A stretch of 45,019 nucleotides of DNA from Acidobacteriota bacterium. GTDB lineage: Bacteria > Acidobacteriota > Terriglobia > UBA7540. The notes under the pieces were generated by a model. The model worked only from the letters and a program-made list of their open reading frames with translations, had not been told where the DNA came from and did not search any database. The DNA lies in the NCBI GenBank assembly GCA_021787735.1, contig JAJYLL010000029.1:1-45019 (forward strand), in the 5' to 3' direction. Positions 8,975-16,757 of the stretch are shown one piece after another; positions within the stretch are counted from its first letter, which is position 1; each line of letters begins with the position of its first letter. A program made the translations under genes and the position numbers.

Positions 8975-11900
8975 TTATTTGCCTTCACCGGAAGCTTCGC
9001 CGGGTGCCAATTGGGTGGCCGCTTCATGCCGCGGGGCCCCCGAGAATTTCTCGACTACACAGAAAATAGCAGGAACAAAGAAAATGCCGATCAAACTTGC
9101 TCCGACCATGCCTCCAATGACGGTGGTGCCCATAATCTGCCGGGACACGGCTCCCGCACCGGAAGCTACCCACAAGGGGGCAACACCCAAAATGAACGCA
9201 AAGGAAGTCATGAGAATCGGCCGCAGACGCAGGCGTGCGCCCTCGAGTGCCGCTTCGATGAGGGGGCGTCCTTTTTCGTACTGTTCCTTGGCGAAGGCAA
9301 CAATCAGAATGGCGTTCTTGGCAGCAAGGCCAATCAGCATTACGAGGCCGATTTGTGCGTACACATCATTTTGGAGGTCGACCATGTAGGGTGGCAGGAA
9401 AGACAGATCGACGACGCGGCGCAAGAGTAAAGCGCCAAAGGCGCCGAAAACCGCCACGGGGGTGCTCAACAGCACGCTGAAGGGCAGTGACCAGCTTTCA
9501 TAGAGTGCCGCCAGAATCAGGAACACGAACAGGAGGGACAGACCGAAAATCGCCGTTGCCGATACGCCCTTCTCGGCCGCTTTCTCCTGAAAAGACATCC
9601 CCATGTAGTCGTAGCTCATGCCCTGTGGCATCGTTTGTTGAAAGACTTGCTCGAGAGCTGCCGTGGCTTGTGCGGAACTGTAACTAGGCGCGGCACTGCC
9701 ATTGATCTGCGCCGCCGGATACTCGTCGTAGTGCATGATGAATTCAGGACCCGTGCGTGGCTCGAAGTGCGCCAGGGCGGATAGAGGAACCATGGTCCCG
9801 CTGTCGTTTCGGACGTAGTATTGGCTCAAATCCCTGGTGGTCGTCCGGTATGGGCCTGCACCTTCGACGTAGACCTGCCACTGCCTTCCAAAGCGATTGA
9901 AATAATTGACGAAATAACCGCCCATGAATGCCTGCACCGTCTGATAAATTTGGGCAATCGGCACGCCCAGCTTCAACGCTTTGTCGCGATCCACTTGAAT
10001 GAACTCCTGCGGCACGCTCGGCAAAAACGATGTGGATATGCCGGCTATTTCCGGCCGCTTGCGGGCTGCGGCAAGGAACTTATTGACATTGGCTGCCAGC
10101 CACGGAGTGTCATGCCCGCCCCGGTCTTCAAGGACGAACGTGAATCCTCCCGACGTGCCCACGCCGGGAATAGCCGGCGGGGAGAAGCTGAAGGCAGTTC
10201 CCTGAGGAAGCCGGCTCAGTTCCTGATTCAGACGCTGCTTGATAACCTGATACTGTTCATCACTCTGCTTCCGGCTGTTCCAGGGTTTCTCCATGACAAA
10301 GAAGAAGGCGCTGTAACTGGCTTGAACATAACTCAGCAAGCTGAACCCAATCACGCTTGTGGTGTACCGAACCCCCGGCGTCTTTGCCAGGATGCCTTCA
10401 ATGTCTCTCGCCGCCTGGTCAGTTCGCTGGAGTGAAGCCGAGTTGGGCAGCTGAAGATTGATAAAGAAATAGCCCTGGTCCTCGTCAGGCAAGAAGCCCG
10501 TCGGTAACTTCTTCCCGAAGTAAACGGCCGCCACCCCGAACAACACGAGGATTATCATTGCCACCGCACCCTTGTGAGCCAAGCTGTCACACGCGCGAAC
10601 ATATCCGTTCGTTGCACTCCGGAAAACGCGGTTGAACCAGCCGAAGAACCACTTCAGCGGCCCTCCCTGTGATTTCCTTGGCCGCAGCAGTAGGGCAGCT
10701 AGCGCAGGGCTGAGGCTGAGCGCGTTAAAGGCTGAGATGATGACGGAAATCGCAATTGTCACCGCGAACTGCTGGTAAAGCCGTCCGGTGATGCCTGGAA
10801 TAAAAGCAGTGGGCACAAAAACCGAAGAAAGCACGAGCGCAATACCAATCACCGGGCCCGAAATCTCTTCCATGCCTTTCAAGGCTGCAGCCTTCGGAGA
10901 GAGCCCCTCCTCGATATGGCGTTCGATCACCTCGACGACCACGATGGCGTCATCCACCACAAGGCCAATGGCCAGTACCATGCCGAACATTGAAAGCGTG
11001 TTAATAGAGAAACCAAACAAGGGAAAGACCGCAAACGTGCCCACTAGGGCAACGGGTACGGCGAGCATCGGGATCAGCGTGGCGCGCCAGCCTTGCAGGA
11101 AGATATAGACCACCAGAATGACCAGGACCAGGGCAATGCCCAGGGTGATCAGGATTTCCTTGAGCCCTTCGGTCACCGCGCGGGTCTGGTCAACTGATAC
11201 GGCATAGGACATATCCTGCGGGAATTTCGGCTTCATCTGGACCATCAGGTTCCTGACGGCATTAGCGGTATCGACGGCGTTCGATCCGGGCGTCTGATAA
11301 ACGGCAATGATCGCAGCCGGCTCCCCGTTCAAGCGGCTTTTAATGGTGTAATATTGTGAGCCCAGTTCCACGCTCGCCACATCTTTGACCCGAACGATGC
11401 CGCCGTTGGGCTCTTCCCGGACCACGATGTTGCCAAATTGCTGGGGCGTCCTCAGGCGTCCTTGCGCCTGTACGGAATAGGTGAACTCCTGGCCCGGCGG
11501 CGCCGGCTGCCCGCCGATCTGCCCGGCCGGGTTTACTGTGTTCTGTGACTGAACCGCGTTGATGACGTCTGAGACAGTTATTCCCAGCCGGGCCAGCGCG
11601 TCTGGCTTCAGCCATATCCGCATGGCATATTGGCCCGCCCCGAAGACCTGAATGTTGGCCACGCCATGCAGTCGAGTGATTGGGTCGCCGAGATTAATGT
11701 AAGCGTAGTTCGCAAGAAATCGTGCATCGTGGGTCCCGTGCGGAGAATACAAAGCCACAAGCATCAGCGGGGCTGTTGTCGCCTTCTGCACGGTGACACC
11801 ATATTGCGCGACAGCCGCCGGCAATTGAGGAGAAGCCTGCGTTTCACGCATTTGGCTGAGAATGAGGTCTGTATTCGGATCGGTGCCGACAGCGAAATCC

Positions 11901-12178
11901 ACGATCATGGTCATCCCGCCGTTGGCGGTCGCATTCATCGAATACATGTAGTTCATGTTGTCGACGCCGCTCATCTGCTCTTCGATAGGAGTTGCGACGG
12001 ACTGGGCCAGGGTTTGTGCATTGGCGCCGACGAATGTCGCCATGATCTTGGTTTCGGGCGGCACGATATCGGGGAATTGCGCGACGGGGAGCCTGATTAT
12101 GGTAATCGCACCGACAATCACTGTCAGGATCGCGATCACTATGGCGACGATAGGGCGGTTGATGAAAAATTTCGACAT
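8975..12178 (-). CDS. RND multidrug efflux pump, HAE1 (AcrB-like) family
   Basis: Proton-driven inner-membrane transporter, 1067 aa, the usual size. It begins [17 protein letters not shown], the standard first membrane helix. Two large periplasmic porter loops separate two groups of six helices. Proton-relay residues are present: the Asp pair in [12 protein letters not shown] in the fourth helix and the Lys in [10 protein letters not shown] in the tenth. The C-terminus ends shortly after the last helix. The gene sits 3 bases after the membrane-fusion gene and abuts the outer-membrane factor gene. Likely substrates are hydrophobic drugs, detergents or plant phenolics, but specificity cannot be read. 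Confidence 0.96.
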   Translation of the reverse strand: MSKFFINRPIVAIVIAILTVIVGAITIIRLPVAQFPDIVPPETKIMATFVGANAQTLAQSVATPIEEQMSGVDNMNYMYSMNATANGGMTMIVDFAVGTDPNTDLILSQMRETQASPQLPAAVAQYGVTVQKATTAPLMLVALYSPHGTHDARFLANYAYINLGDPITRLHGVANIQVFGAGQYAMRIWLKPDALARLGITVSDVINAVQSQNTVNPAGQIGGQPAPPGQEFTYSVQAQGRLRTPQQFGNIVVREEPNGGIVRVKDVASVELGSQYYTIKSRLNGEPAAIIAVYQTPGSNAVDTANAVRNLMVQMKPKFPQDMSYAVSVDQTRAVTEGLKEILITLGIALVLVILVVYIFLQGWRATLIPMLAVPVALVGTFAVFPLFGFSINTLSMFGMVLAIGLVVDDAIVVVEVIERHIEEGLSPKAAALKGMEEISGPVIGIALVLSSVFVPTAFIPGITGRLYQQFAVTIAISVIISAFNALSLSPALAALLLRPRKSQGGPLKWFFGWFNRVFRSATNGYVRACDSLAHKGAVAMIILVLFGVAAVYFGKKLPTGFLPDEDQGYFFINLQLPNSASLQRTDQAARDIEGILAKTPGVRYTTSVIGFSLLSYVQASYSAFFFVMEKPWNSRKQSDEQYQVIKQRLNQELSRLPQGTAFSFSPPAIPGVGTSGGFTFVLEDRGGHDTPWLAANVNKFLAAARKRPEIAGISTSFLPSVPQEFIQVDRDKALKLGVPIAQIYQTVQAFMGGYFVNYFNRFGRQWQVYVEGAGPYRTTTRDLSQYYVRNDSGTMVPLSALAHFEPRTGPEFIMHYDEYPAAQINGSAAPSYSSAQATAALEQVFQQTMPQGMSYDYMGMSFQEKAAEKGVSATAIFGLSLLFVFLILAALYESWSLPFSVLLSTPVAVFGAFGALLLRRVVDLSFLPPYMVDLQNDVYAQIGLVMLIGLAAKNAILIVAFAKEQYEKGRPLIEAALEGARLRLRPILMTSFAFILGVAPLWVASGAGAVSRQIMGTTVIGGMVGASLIGIFFVPAIFCVVEKFSGAPRHEAATQLAPGEASGEGK

Positions 12179-12181
12179 AGA

Positions 12182-13381
12182 TCAGTTATCCCCGGCAGGC
12201 AAAGTATAAGGTTTCGGCGTGACGGCCATGCCGTCTCTCACCTTTTGAGTCCCTTCGGCCACGACGGTTTGACCGGGTCCTAGCCCTTGATTGATGACCC
12301 ACATCGTTCCCACTTGCTCTCCTACCTCGACGGTACGGATGTTGATCTTGTTGTCCGGCCCCACCACCGCTACCTGGTAGCCTCCTTGCAGCTCCGTTAC
12401 GGCGCGTTGCGGAACTAGAAGCGCACCTTTGATCAGCTCGGTGACCGCGCGCACGCGGCAGGTGTCTCCCGGACGGAGGATATTGTGCGGATTCGGAAAG
12501 GCACCTACGACCTGGATGGTTCCGGTTTGGGGATCCACTTGCCGGTTAGTGAAGAGAATTCTTCCCTTATACTTATAAATCTCACCGTTTGAAAGTGTTA
12601 ATTGCAGAGGGATCGGATCGGCTCGAGAAAGTAAATTTAGTGCACCACCAACCCTGTCGGCAATCCGCAGATATTCATCCCCAGTGATAGGGAAGTAAAC
12701 CTTAATCGGATTTACCTCAGAGACCGAGGTCAGCACGGTCGAGGGTCCCACGAGGTTGCCCACCTGTACAGTGGTGATTCCGGCGATTCCGGGGATGAGC
12801 GAACGCACCTTTGTATAGCCAAGATTCAGCTTTGCCTGCTCGATGGCTGCAACACCGGCCTCGACGGCGGCTTTTGCTGCGAGTTGCGCTTGCCGGTCGT
12901 TGTCAAGTTGGCTCTGAGGAATTGCATGAGCCTTCGCCTCGGGTATATCGCGCTTAACGTCGAGAGCGGTCTTGGCCAGTTGCGCTTCGGCTCCAGCGAG
13001 TTGTGCCTTGGCTTGATCGAGGAGGACCTGGAAAGGGCGAGGGTCGATTTCGAACAGTACCTGATCCTTTTGTACTACCCCCCCTTCTTGATAATCCTGG
13101 CGGATCAGATAGCCGCTCACCTGCGGCGAGATCTGGGCGTTAAGGTACCCTTGGAGGGTTCCGACCCACTCACCGTGAACCAGTACGTCTTTCTGAATTA
13201 CCTGCGCAACTTCAACAACGGGAGGTCGCGTTTTCGGAGCCGAGGCCACCTTGCCTCCGCATCCGGGGTAGAACATCAAGGCAAGCGCAATAAGCGGTGG
13301 CATCGCTGACCTTGTCCTATTACCCCATTTCGTCACTTTCACCGATGCACACCATCCTCTCTCGAATATCTTACTGGGCAA
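12182..13381 (-). CDS. RND periplasmic membrane-fusion protein (AcrA-like)
   Basis: Periplasmic adaptor joining the RND pump to the outer-membrane channel. The mature protein has the HlyD/AcrA pattern: biotinyl-lipoyl half-motif (GYLNAQISPQVSGYL), a coiled-coil hairpin rich in Ala/Gln/Lys (AQLAGAEAQLAKTALDV), the second lipoyl half, a beta-barrel, and the membrane-proximal domain ending near EGTQKVRDGMAV. A probable lipoprotein signal ends at FYPGC around residue 41. The long open frame starts at 13381 and would overlap the permease gene by 11 bases; later starts (a GTG, or Met27) are as plausible. It lies between the ABC pair and the pump on the same strand. Confidence 0.93.
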   Translation of the reverse strand: MPSKIFERGWCASVKVTKWGNRTRSAMPPLIALALMFYPGCGGKVASAPKTRPPVVEVAQVIQKDVLVHGEWVGTLQGYLNAQISPQVSGYLIRQDYQEGGVVQKDQVLFEIDPRPFQVLLDQAKAQLAGAEAQLAKTALDVKRDIPEAKAHAIPQSQLDNDRQAQLAAKAAVEAGVAAIEQAKLNLGYTKVRSLIPGIAGITTVQVGNLVGPSTVLTSVSEVNPIKVYFPITGDEYLRIADRVGGALNLLSRADPIPLQLTLSNGEIYKYKGRILFTNRQVDPQTGTIQVVGAFPNPHNILRPGDTCRVRAVTELIKGALLVPQRAVTELQGGYQVAVVGPDNKINIRTVEVGEQVGTMWVINQGLGPGQTVVAEGTQKVRDGMAVTPKPYTLPAGDN

Positions 13382-14216
13382 GATTTGGATACAGCCGCGA
13401 CGCTACCGCTGCAAGAGCAACAGTAACTGCCGCCAGCACAAGAAAATCCAACCCAACCCCGTACAGGCTCCTGCCATCCACAACCATCAGAGCGCGCATT
13501 GAGTCAACCTCATAAGTAAGGGGGTTGACCCGCGCGACGACCTTCAGCCATTCCGGCATGATTGAAATGGGATAGACTGCGTTGCTGGCAAAAAACAAAG
13601 GCATCGTCAATATCTGACCGATGCCCATGAATCGCTCACGCGTCTTGACAATGCACGCCACAATGAGTGAAAACGTTGAAAAGGCAGCCGCACCGAGCAT
13701 CACCGCAACTGCCACACCTGCCAGCGCAGCGGGATGCCAGTTGATTTTCACTCCCAGCAGCCATGCCAGGAAATAGACAGTGCATCCCTGGGTCAGTCCT
13801 CGAACCCCGGCAGCTAGTGCTTTGCCGGCCACGAGCGCGGCCCGAGACGCCGGGCTGACCAGGAGCTTGTGGACTATGCCAAGATCACGCTCCCATATGA
13901 CCGCAATGCCGTAGAAAATCGCGATAAACAGCACACTCTGGGCCAGTACGCCCGGCGCCATAAAGTCCAGATAGCGTAGTTGCCCGGTGGGGATGGCTCG
14001 GATTCGGGTAAATACCTCGCCAAAAATTGCAAGCCACAGAGCCGGTTGAACGGCGCGCGTCACCAATTCCGTCGGGTCGTGCCGGAGCTTGCGCAGTTCC
14101 ATCTCAGCCAGCGCCAGGCATTGCCGTAGGAAACCTGTCGTGCGAGAAGGAACCCGCCCGGGCGAGTTCGTCTCAACCCAAGCGGGCGGCGGTGCGCCGG
14201 TTTCGAGAGATTTCAC
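13371..14216 (-). CDS. ABC-2 type exporter permease (DrrB-like)
   Basis: Integral membrane half of an ABC exporter. A short cytoplasmic N-terminus leads into the LRHDPTELVTRAVQPALWLAIF region and about six hydrophobic segments, with the ABC-2 signature around NPLTYEVDSMRALM near the end. I place the start at GTG 14214-14216 (reading VKSLETG). The open frame runs further upstream but would then overlap deep into the ATPase gene; even so the two overlap by 44 bases, pointing to coupled translation. Partner of the ATPase immediately upstream. Substrate unknown; drug or lipid-like molecules are usual for this group. Confidence 0.88.
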   Translation of the reverse strand: MKSLETGAPPPAWVETNSPGRVPSRTTGFLRQCLALAEMELRKLRHDPTELVTRAVQPALWLAIFGEVFTRIRAIPTGQLRYLDFMAPGVLAQSVLFIAIFYGIAVIWERDLGIVHKLLVSPASRAALVAGKALAAGVRGLTQGCTVYFLAWLLGVKINWHPAALAGVAVAVMLGAAAFSTFSLIVACIVKTRERFMGIGQILTMPLFFASNAVYPISIMPEWLKVVARVNPLTYEVDSMRALMVVDGRSLYGVGLDFLVLAAVTVALAAVASRLYPNLAQ

Positions 14217-14970
14217 GATAATTGCCTCCGCTGTCCAGATCATGGCCGGTGTAGTGCGCGAACACATCATCGAGGGTGGCATCGGGGCGGCCGATTGATG
14301 CCTTCAAGTCTTCCGGCGTGCCGAGTGCTGCGATGCGTCCGAGGTTCATGATGGCCACACGGTCACACAGGCTGTCTGCTTCATCCATAAAATGCGTGGT
14401 CAGAAAAATTGTCATCCTGTATTGCTCCCTCAGCAAACGGAGGTGCTGCCAGACTACCTGCCGTGCTAGGGGGTCGAGACCCACCGTCGGCTCGTCCAAG
14501 AACAGCACTCGCGGCCGATGGAGGATCGCCAAGGCAATCTCCAAGCGGCGCATCATTCCTCCCGAATACGTCCGAACCTGCCGGTGTGAGGCCTCCTCGA
14601 GCCCAACAAATTGCAATGCCGCCGCGATCCGTGGCTGCCTCTCAGATCGCGGCACGCCATAGATTTTGGCGAAAATGAGCAGGTTCTCGTAAGCCGTCAA
14701 GGTCCCGTCCACCGACACCAGTTGCGGTACGTAGCCGATCTGTGCTCTCACTTGCGCTGCGTGTTTCTGCACATCAAAACCTGCGACAGTTGCCCGGCCG
14801 GAGGTGGGCGGCAAAAGTGTCGTCAGCATCTTGACCACCGTCGTCTTGCCCGCTCCATTTGGGCCCAGAAGGCCAAATACTTCGCCCACGCCAACTCCAA
14901 GGTCAAGACTATCAACTGCGGTTAGCTCTCCGAATCGCCGTGTTAAAGAATCTGTTTCGATGATGTGCAT
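14173..14970 (-). CDS. ABC exporter ATP-binding protein (DrrA-like)
   Basis: Cytoplasmic ATPase driving the ABC-2 permease encoded just downstream. All core motifs are present: Walker A GPNGAGKTT, Q-loop in IGYVPQ, signature YSGGMMRRLE, Walker B VLFLDEPTVGLDP and the switch His in LTTHFMDEAD, followed by the short C-terminal extension typical of DrrA/NodI proteins. ATG at 14968-14970 is chosen because AAAGAGG lies three bases upstream; the longer frame adds 23 unconserved residues. The gene begins 8 bases after the marR stop, so it is probably co-transcribed with it. Confidence 0.92.
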   Translation of the reverse strand: MHIIETDSLTRRFGELTAVDSLDLGVGVGEVFGLLGPNGAGKTTVVKMLTTLLPPTSGRATVAGFDVQKHAAQVRAQIGYVPQLVSVDGTLTAYENLLIFAKIYGVPRSERQPRIAAALQFVGLEEASHRQVRTYSGGMMRRLEIALAILHRPRVLFLDEPTVGLDPLARQVVWQHLRLLREQYRMTIFLTTHFMDEADSLCDRVAIMNLGRIAALGTPEDLKASIGRPDATLDDVFAHYTGHDLDSGGNYREISRNRRTAARLG

Positions 14971-14978
14971 GGGCCTCT

Positions 14979-15461
14979 TTAAGCTACTTCCCGCCCTATG
15001 GCCGACTGGAATTCCCGGCGCAGCGCGCCCAACGCGCACTGGACGGCGGCCCGCTCCTCATCGTTCAGCCCAACCAGCACTTCGGCAAGCCGCTTCACCG
15101 TGGCGCTCCTCGCTGATGAGATGGTCCTTCGTCCGCGCGCACTGATCGAGAGCGCAACCAGCCTGCGGTTTCCCGCGGGAATCTGACGAGTGATCAGAGC
15201 CTTTCGGACCAGCCCTTCAACCAAACGCGACGTTGCAGGCAAGGATAATCCAATAAACTCCGCCAGAGCCGACAGGGATACTCCCGGATTGCGATCCAGG
15301 AACACGAGAGTCCGAAACTGAGGCACAGAGAGGTCTGATCCCCGGTGGTGACGCATCTGGGTGCGGATAAACCGCATCACAGGCGGGATCGTTTCGAGAA
15401 TTTCAGTTGCGCCATGCAAGGCGGACGCACTGAAGATAGTTGCTCTATGCAACTGTTGCAT
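14979..15461 (-). CDS. MarR family transcriptional regulator
   Basis: Dimeric winged-helix repressor predicted to sense the pump's substrate and control this operon. From ATG 15459-15461 it is 160 aa. The N-terminal dimerisation helix is followed by the wHTH region (SVPQFRTLVFL, VSLSALAEFIGLSLPATSRLVEGLV) and the beta-wing with the conserved basic DRR-like patch reading AGNRRLVAL. It is the first gene of the efflux operon. Palindromic DNA lies exactly over and upstream of the start codon, consistent with autorepression. The open frame extends 14 codons further upstream; because the operator overlaps the start, the true start could also lie slightly downstream. Confidence 0.9.
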   Translation of the reverse strand: MQQLHRATIFSASALHGATEILETIPPVMRFIRTQMRHHRGSDLSVPQFRTLVFLDRNPGVSLSALAEFIGLSLPATSRLVEGLVRKALITRQIPAGNRRLVALSISARGRRTISSARSATVKRLAEVLVGLNDEERAAVQCALGALRREFQSAIGREVA

Positions 15462-15479
15462 TCTGCAATAATAGAGCAA
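15438..15479. promoter_or_regulatory. Nested palindromes, probable MarR operator
   Basis: AGTTGC-TCTAT-GCAACT at 15438-15454 is a perfect 6-5-6 palindrome. TTGCA-TTC-TGCAA at 15456-15468 is a perfect 5-3-5 palindrome. In addition TTGCTCTAT at 15440-15448 is mirrored by ATAGAGCAA at 15471-15479. Together they cover the presumed marR start and its leader, the place where MarR proteins usually bind to repress their own operon. That the MarR protein encoded here binds it is inferred. Confidence 0.65.
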
Positions 15480-15684
15480 TATTCCAATTGATGTCAACTG
15501 CATCTGCCCAAATTCTGCCGCCTCCCGGGCAGAACGGATGTCATGCTTCCTGCACGGTCAAACACCTGCGGTCACATGGTCGCACAGGCGCGACTTGGCA
15601 CGCGTCCAAGACAGTTTCCGCCAACTGTGGACACACGGACCAGGTGCGGCTGGGCCAGGTAAACCAGCCTCAGAACTGTGCCTT

Positions 15685-15810
15685 GTTGGTCGGTACGTTC
15701 ACCCCACTGCGCAGCATCTGGAGGAAGCGATGCTGAAGTACGAGGCAGCCCTCCTGCAAGCCCAAAAAGGCCGAGCAGGTTTCGGCCGGTTGCAGAGTCA
15801 AAAAGCGTGA
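15685..15810 (+). pseudogene. 3' remnant of a tyrosine integrase gene
   Basis: The last 41 codons, ending at TGA 15808-15810, match the C-terminus of the intact integrase at 25747-26880 at most positions, starting from VGRYVHPTA with the nucleophilic Tyr and ending around LLQAQKGRAGFG. Similarity continues about 70 bases past the stop up to the attachment repeat. Nothing upstream of 15685 resembles an integrase, so the rest of the gene is gone. The differences show that it came from a related but distinct element rather than a recent copy of the intact gene. Confidence 0.8.
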
Positions 15811-15879
15811 ATTAGCGGGACTTGCCTTGAAGCCTGGCATTCAACGTAATCTGTTGATGTGGCGTTTATTACGTTGAAC

Positions 15880-15932
15880 AATCTGGAGGCGCGGGGGAGA
15901 ATCGAACTCCCGCATAAAGGTTTTGCAGACCT
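15880..15932. repeat. Left attachment-site repeat (partial tRNA-Cys copy)
   Basis: Fifty-three bases identical to 26945-26997. They contain the encoded CCA, acceptor 3' strand, T arm, variable region and anticodon arm of tRNA-Cys on the minus strand. The sequence then diverges at 15933, so the D arm and acceptor 5' strand are missing and no tRNA can be made here. This is what integration into a tRNA 3' end leaves behind. Confidence 0.9.
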
Positions 15933-16348
15933 TGTCTTTTGCCCAGCTAACCAATGGCAAATCAGCAGGGTAGCTTTTCGCACTCGACAATTTGGGCCAG
16001 GTTTGGGCCAGGTACTGGTTCCAATGGGGCTCCGAGAACAAGGGCCTCGCAGACCTATTTCCAAGATGAAACATTCAGTTTGAAAGTGCGAGTGAAGAAG
16101 GGAGATCGCCCAGTGATTAATAGATTAACGCAAACAACACACGTTTAGGTCACCTAGGGATAAACTCCCGTCGGCCTTGGAGTGCACAGATCCCTGGTAT
16201 CCAGTGATGAAGCAACTCCGGAGTTGGGGAACGAAGTGACAGGGCCTTGTATACCCTCCGAGAGTTGCCAACTAACAACCCGTCGCAATGAATTTTCGCC
16301 GCTCGCCTGCAGCGGTTGCAAAGGTCGTTGGAAGGAATCATGCCAAGA
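15933..16348. other. Island left-end non-coding stretch
   Basis: About 416 bases between the left attachment repeat and the sensor-kinase fragment. A short repeat of GGGCCAGGT occurs twice near 15,990-16,012. One minus-strand open frame (16150-16341) shows no family I recognise and I do not call it a gene. Otherwise nothing is visible. Confidence 0.5.
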
Positions 16349-16716
16349 TTAAGGAATTTTACGCGCGAAACGCAAAATGATCATTTTGCTGTAGGCGGCT
16401 TGCGCGAGCGCCGGATTCTTCGACCACAGTTCGTATACATAAGGAGCATAGACCACGCCGACCACGGCTGCCGCCAGAACCCCTCCCCTCCAGCCGAACC
16501 AGAGGGCTCTGCAACCAATATTGGGATGTAATAAGACCGTTGCGGCAGCAGGTGGAGCAACATGTACTGGGTCCGGGTGAGGTAGTGAGGAAAACTGATA
16601 ATGGCCCCACGAATCGCGATTGGAGTGCGGTTGAGGCTCAGCAGAGGTCTGAGGGCGCGATTTGCGCGGCGCTGCCGTCGTTTTCTTGGACGACCTCGCC
16701 GCCACACTGCAACCAT
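16349..16716 (-). pseudogene. N-terminal membrane fragment of a sensor histidine kinase, frameshifted
   Basis: Two overlapping minus-strand frames together give the typical N-terminal membrane region of bacterial sensor kinases: LHLLPQRSYYIPILVA in one frame continues as ALWFGWRGGVLAAAVVG in the other. The join lies near 16508, where GCAGAGCC could derive from GCAGCC by duplication of AG. The reading stops soon after the second helix, so no PAS, HisKA or ATPase domain remains. It lies downstream of the ATPase gene on the same strand and may be left from a regulatory gene that once belonged to the ion-transport cargo. The family call rests on a short segment. Confidence 0.45.
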
Positions 16717-16757
16717 TTGGACAGCGCGTGATAACCCTCGGCGCTATTCGTCCCGAT

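Noticed and set aside
15880..15932. A second tRNA-Cys gene
   Set aside because: Only the 3' part is present; the D arm and the 5' acceptor strand are missing.
16150..16341. 63-aa Cys-containing protein at the island left end
   Set aside because: Two Cys and basic residues suggested a zinc finger, but there is no second pair and no similarity I can name.
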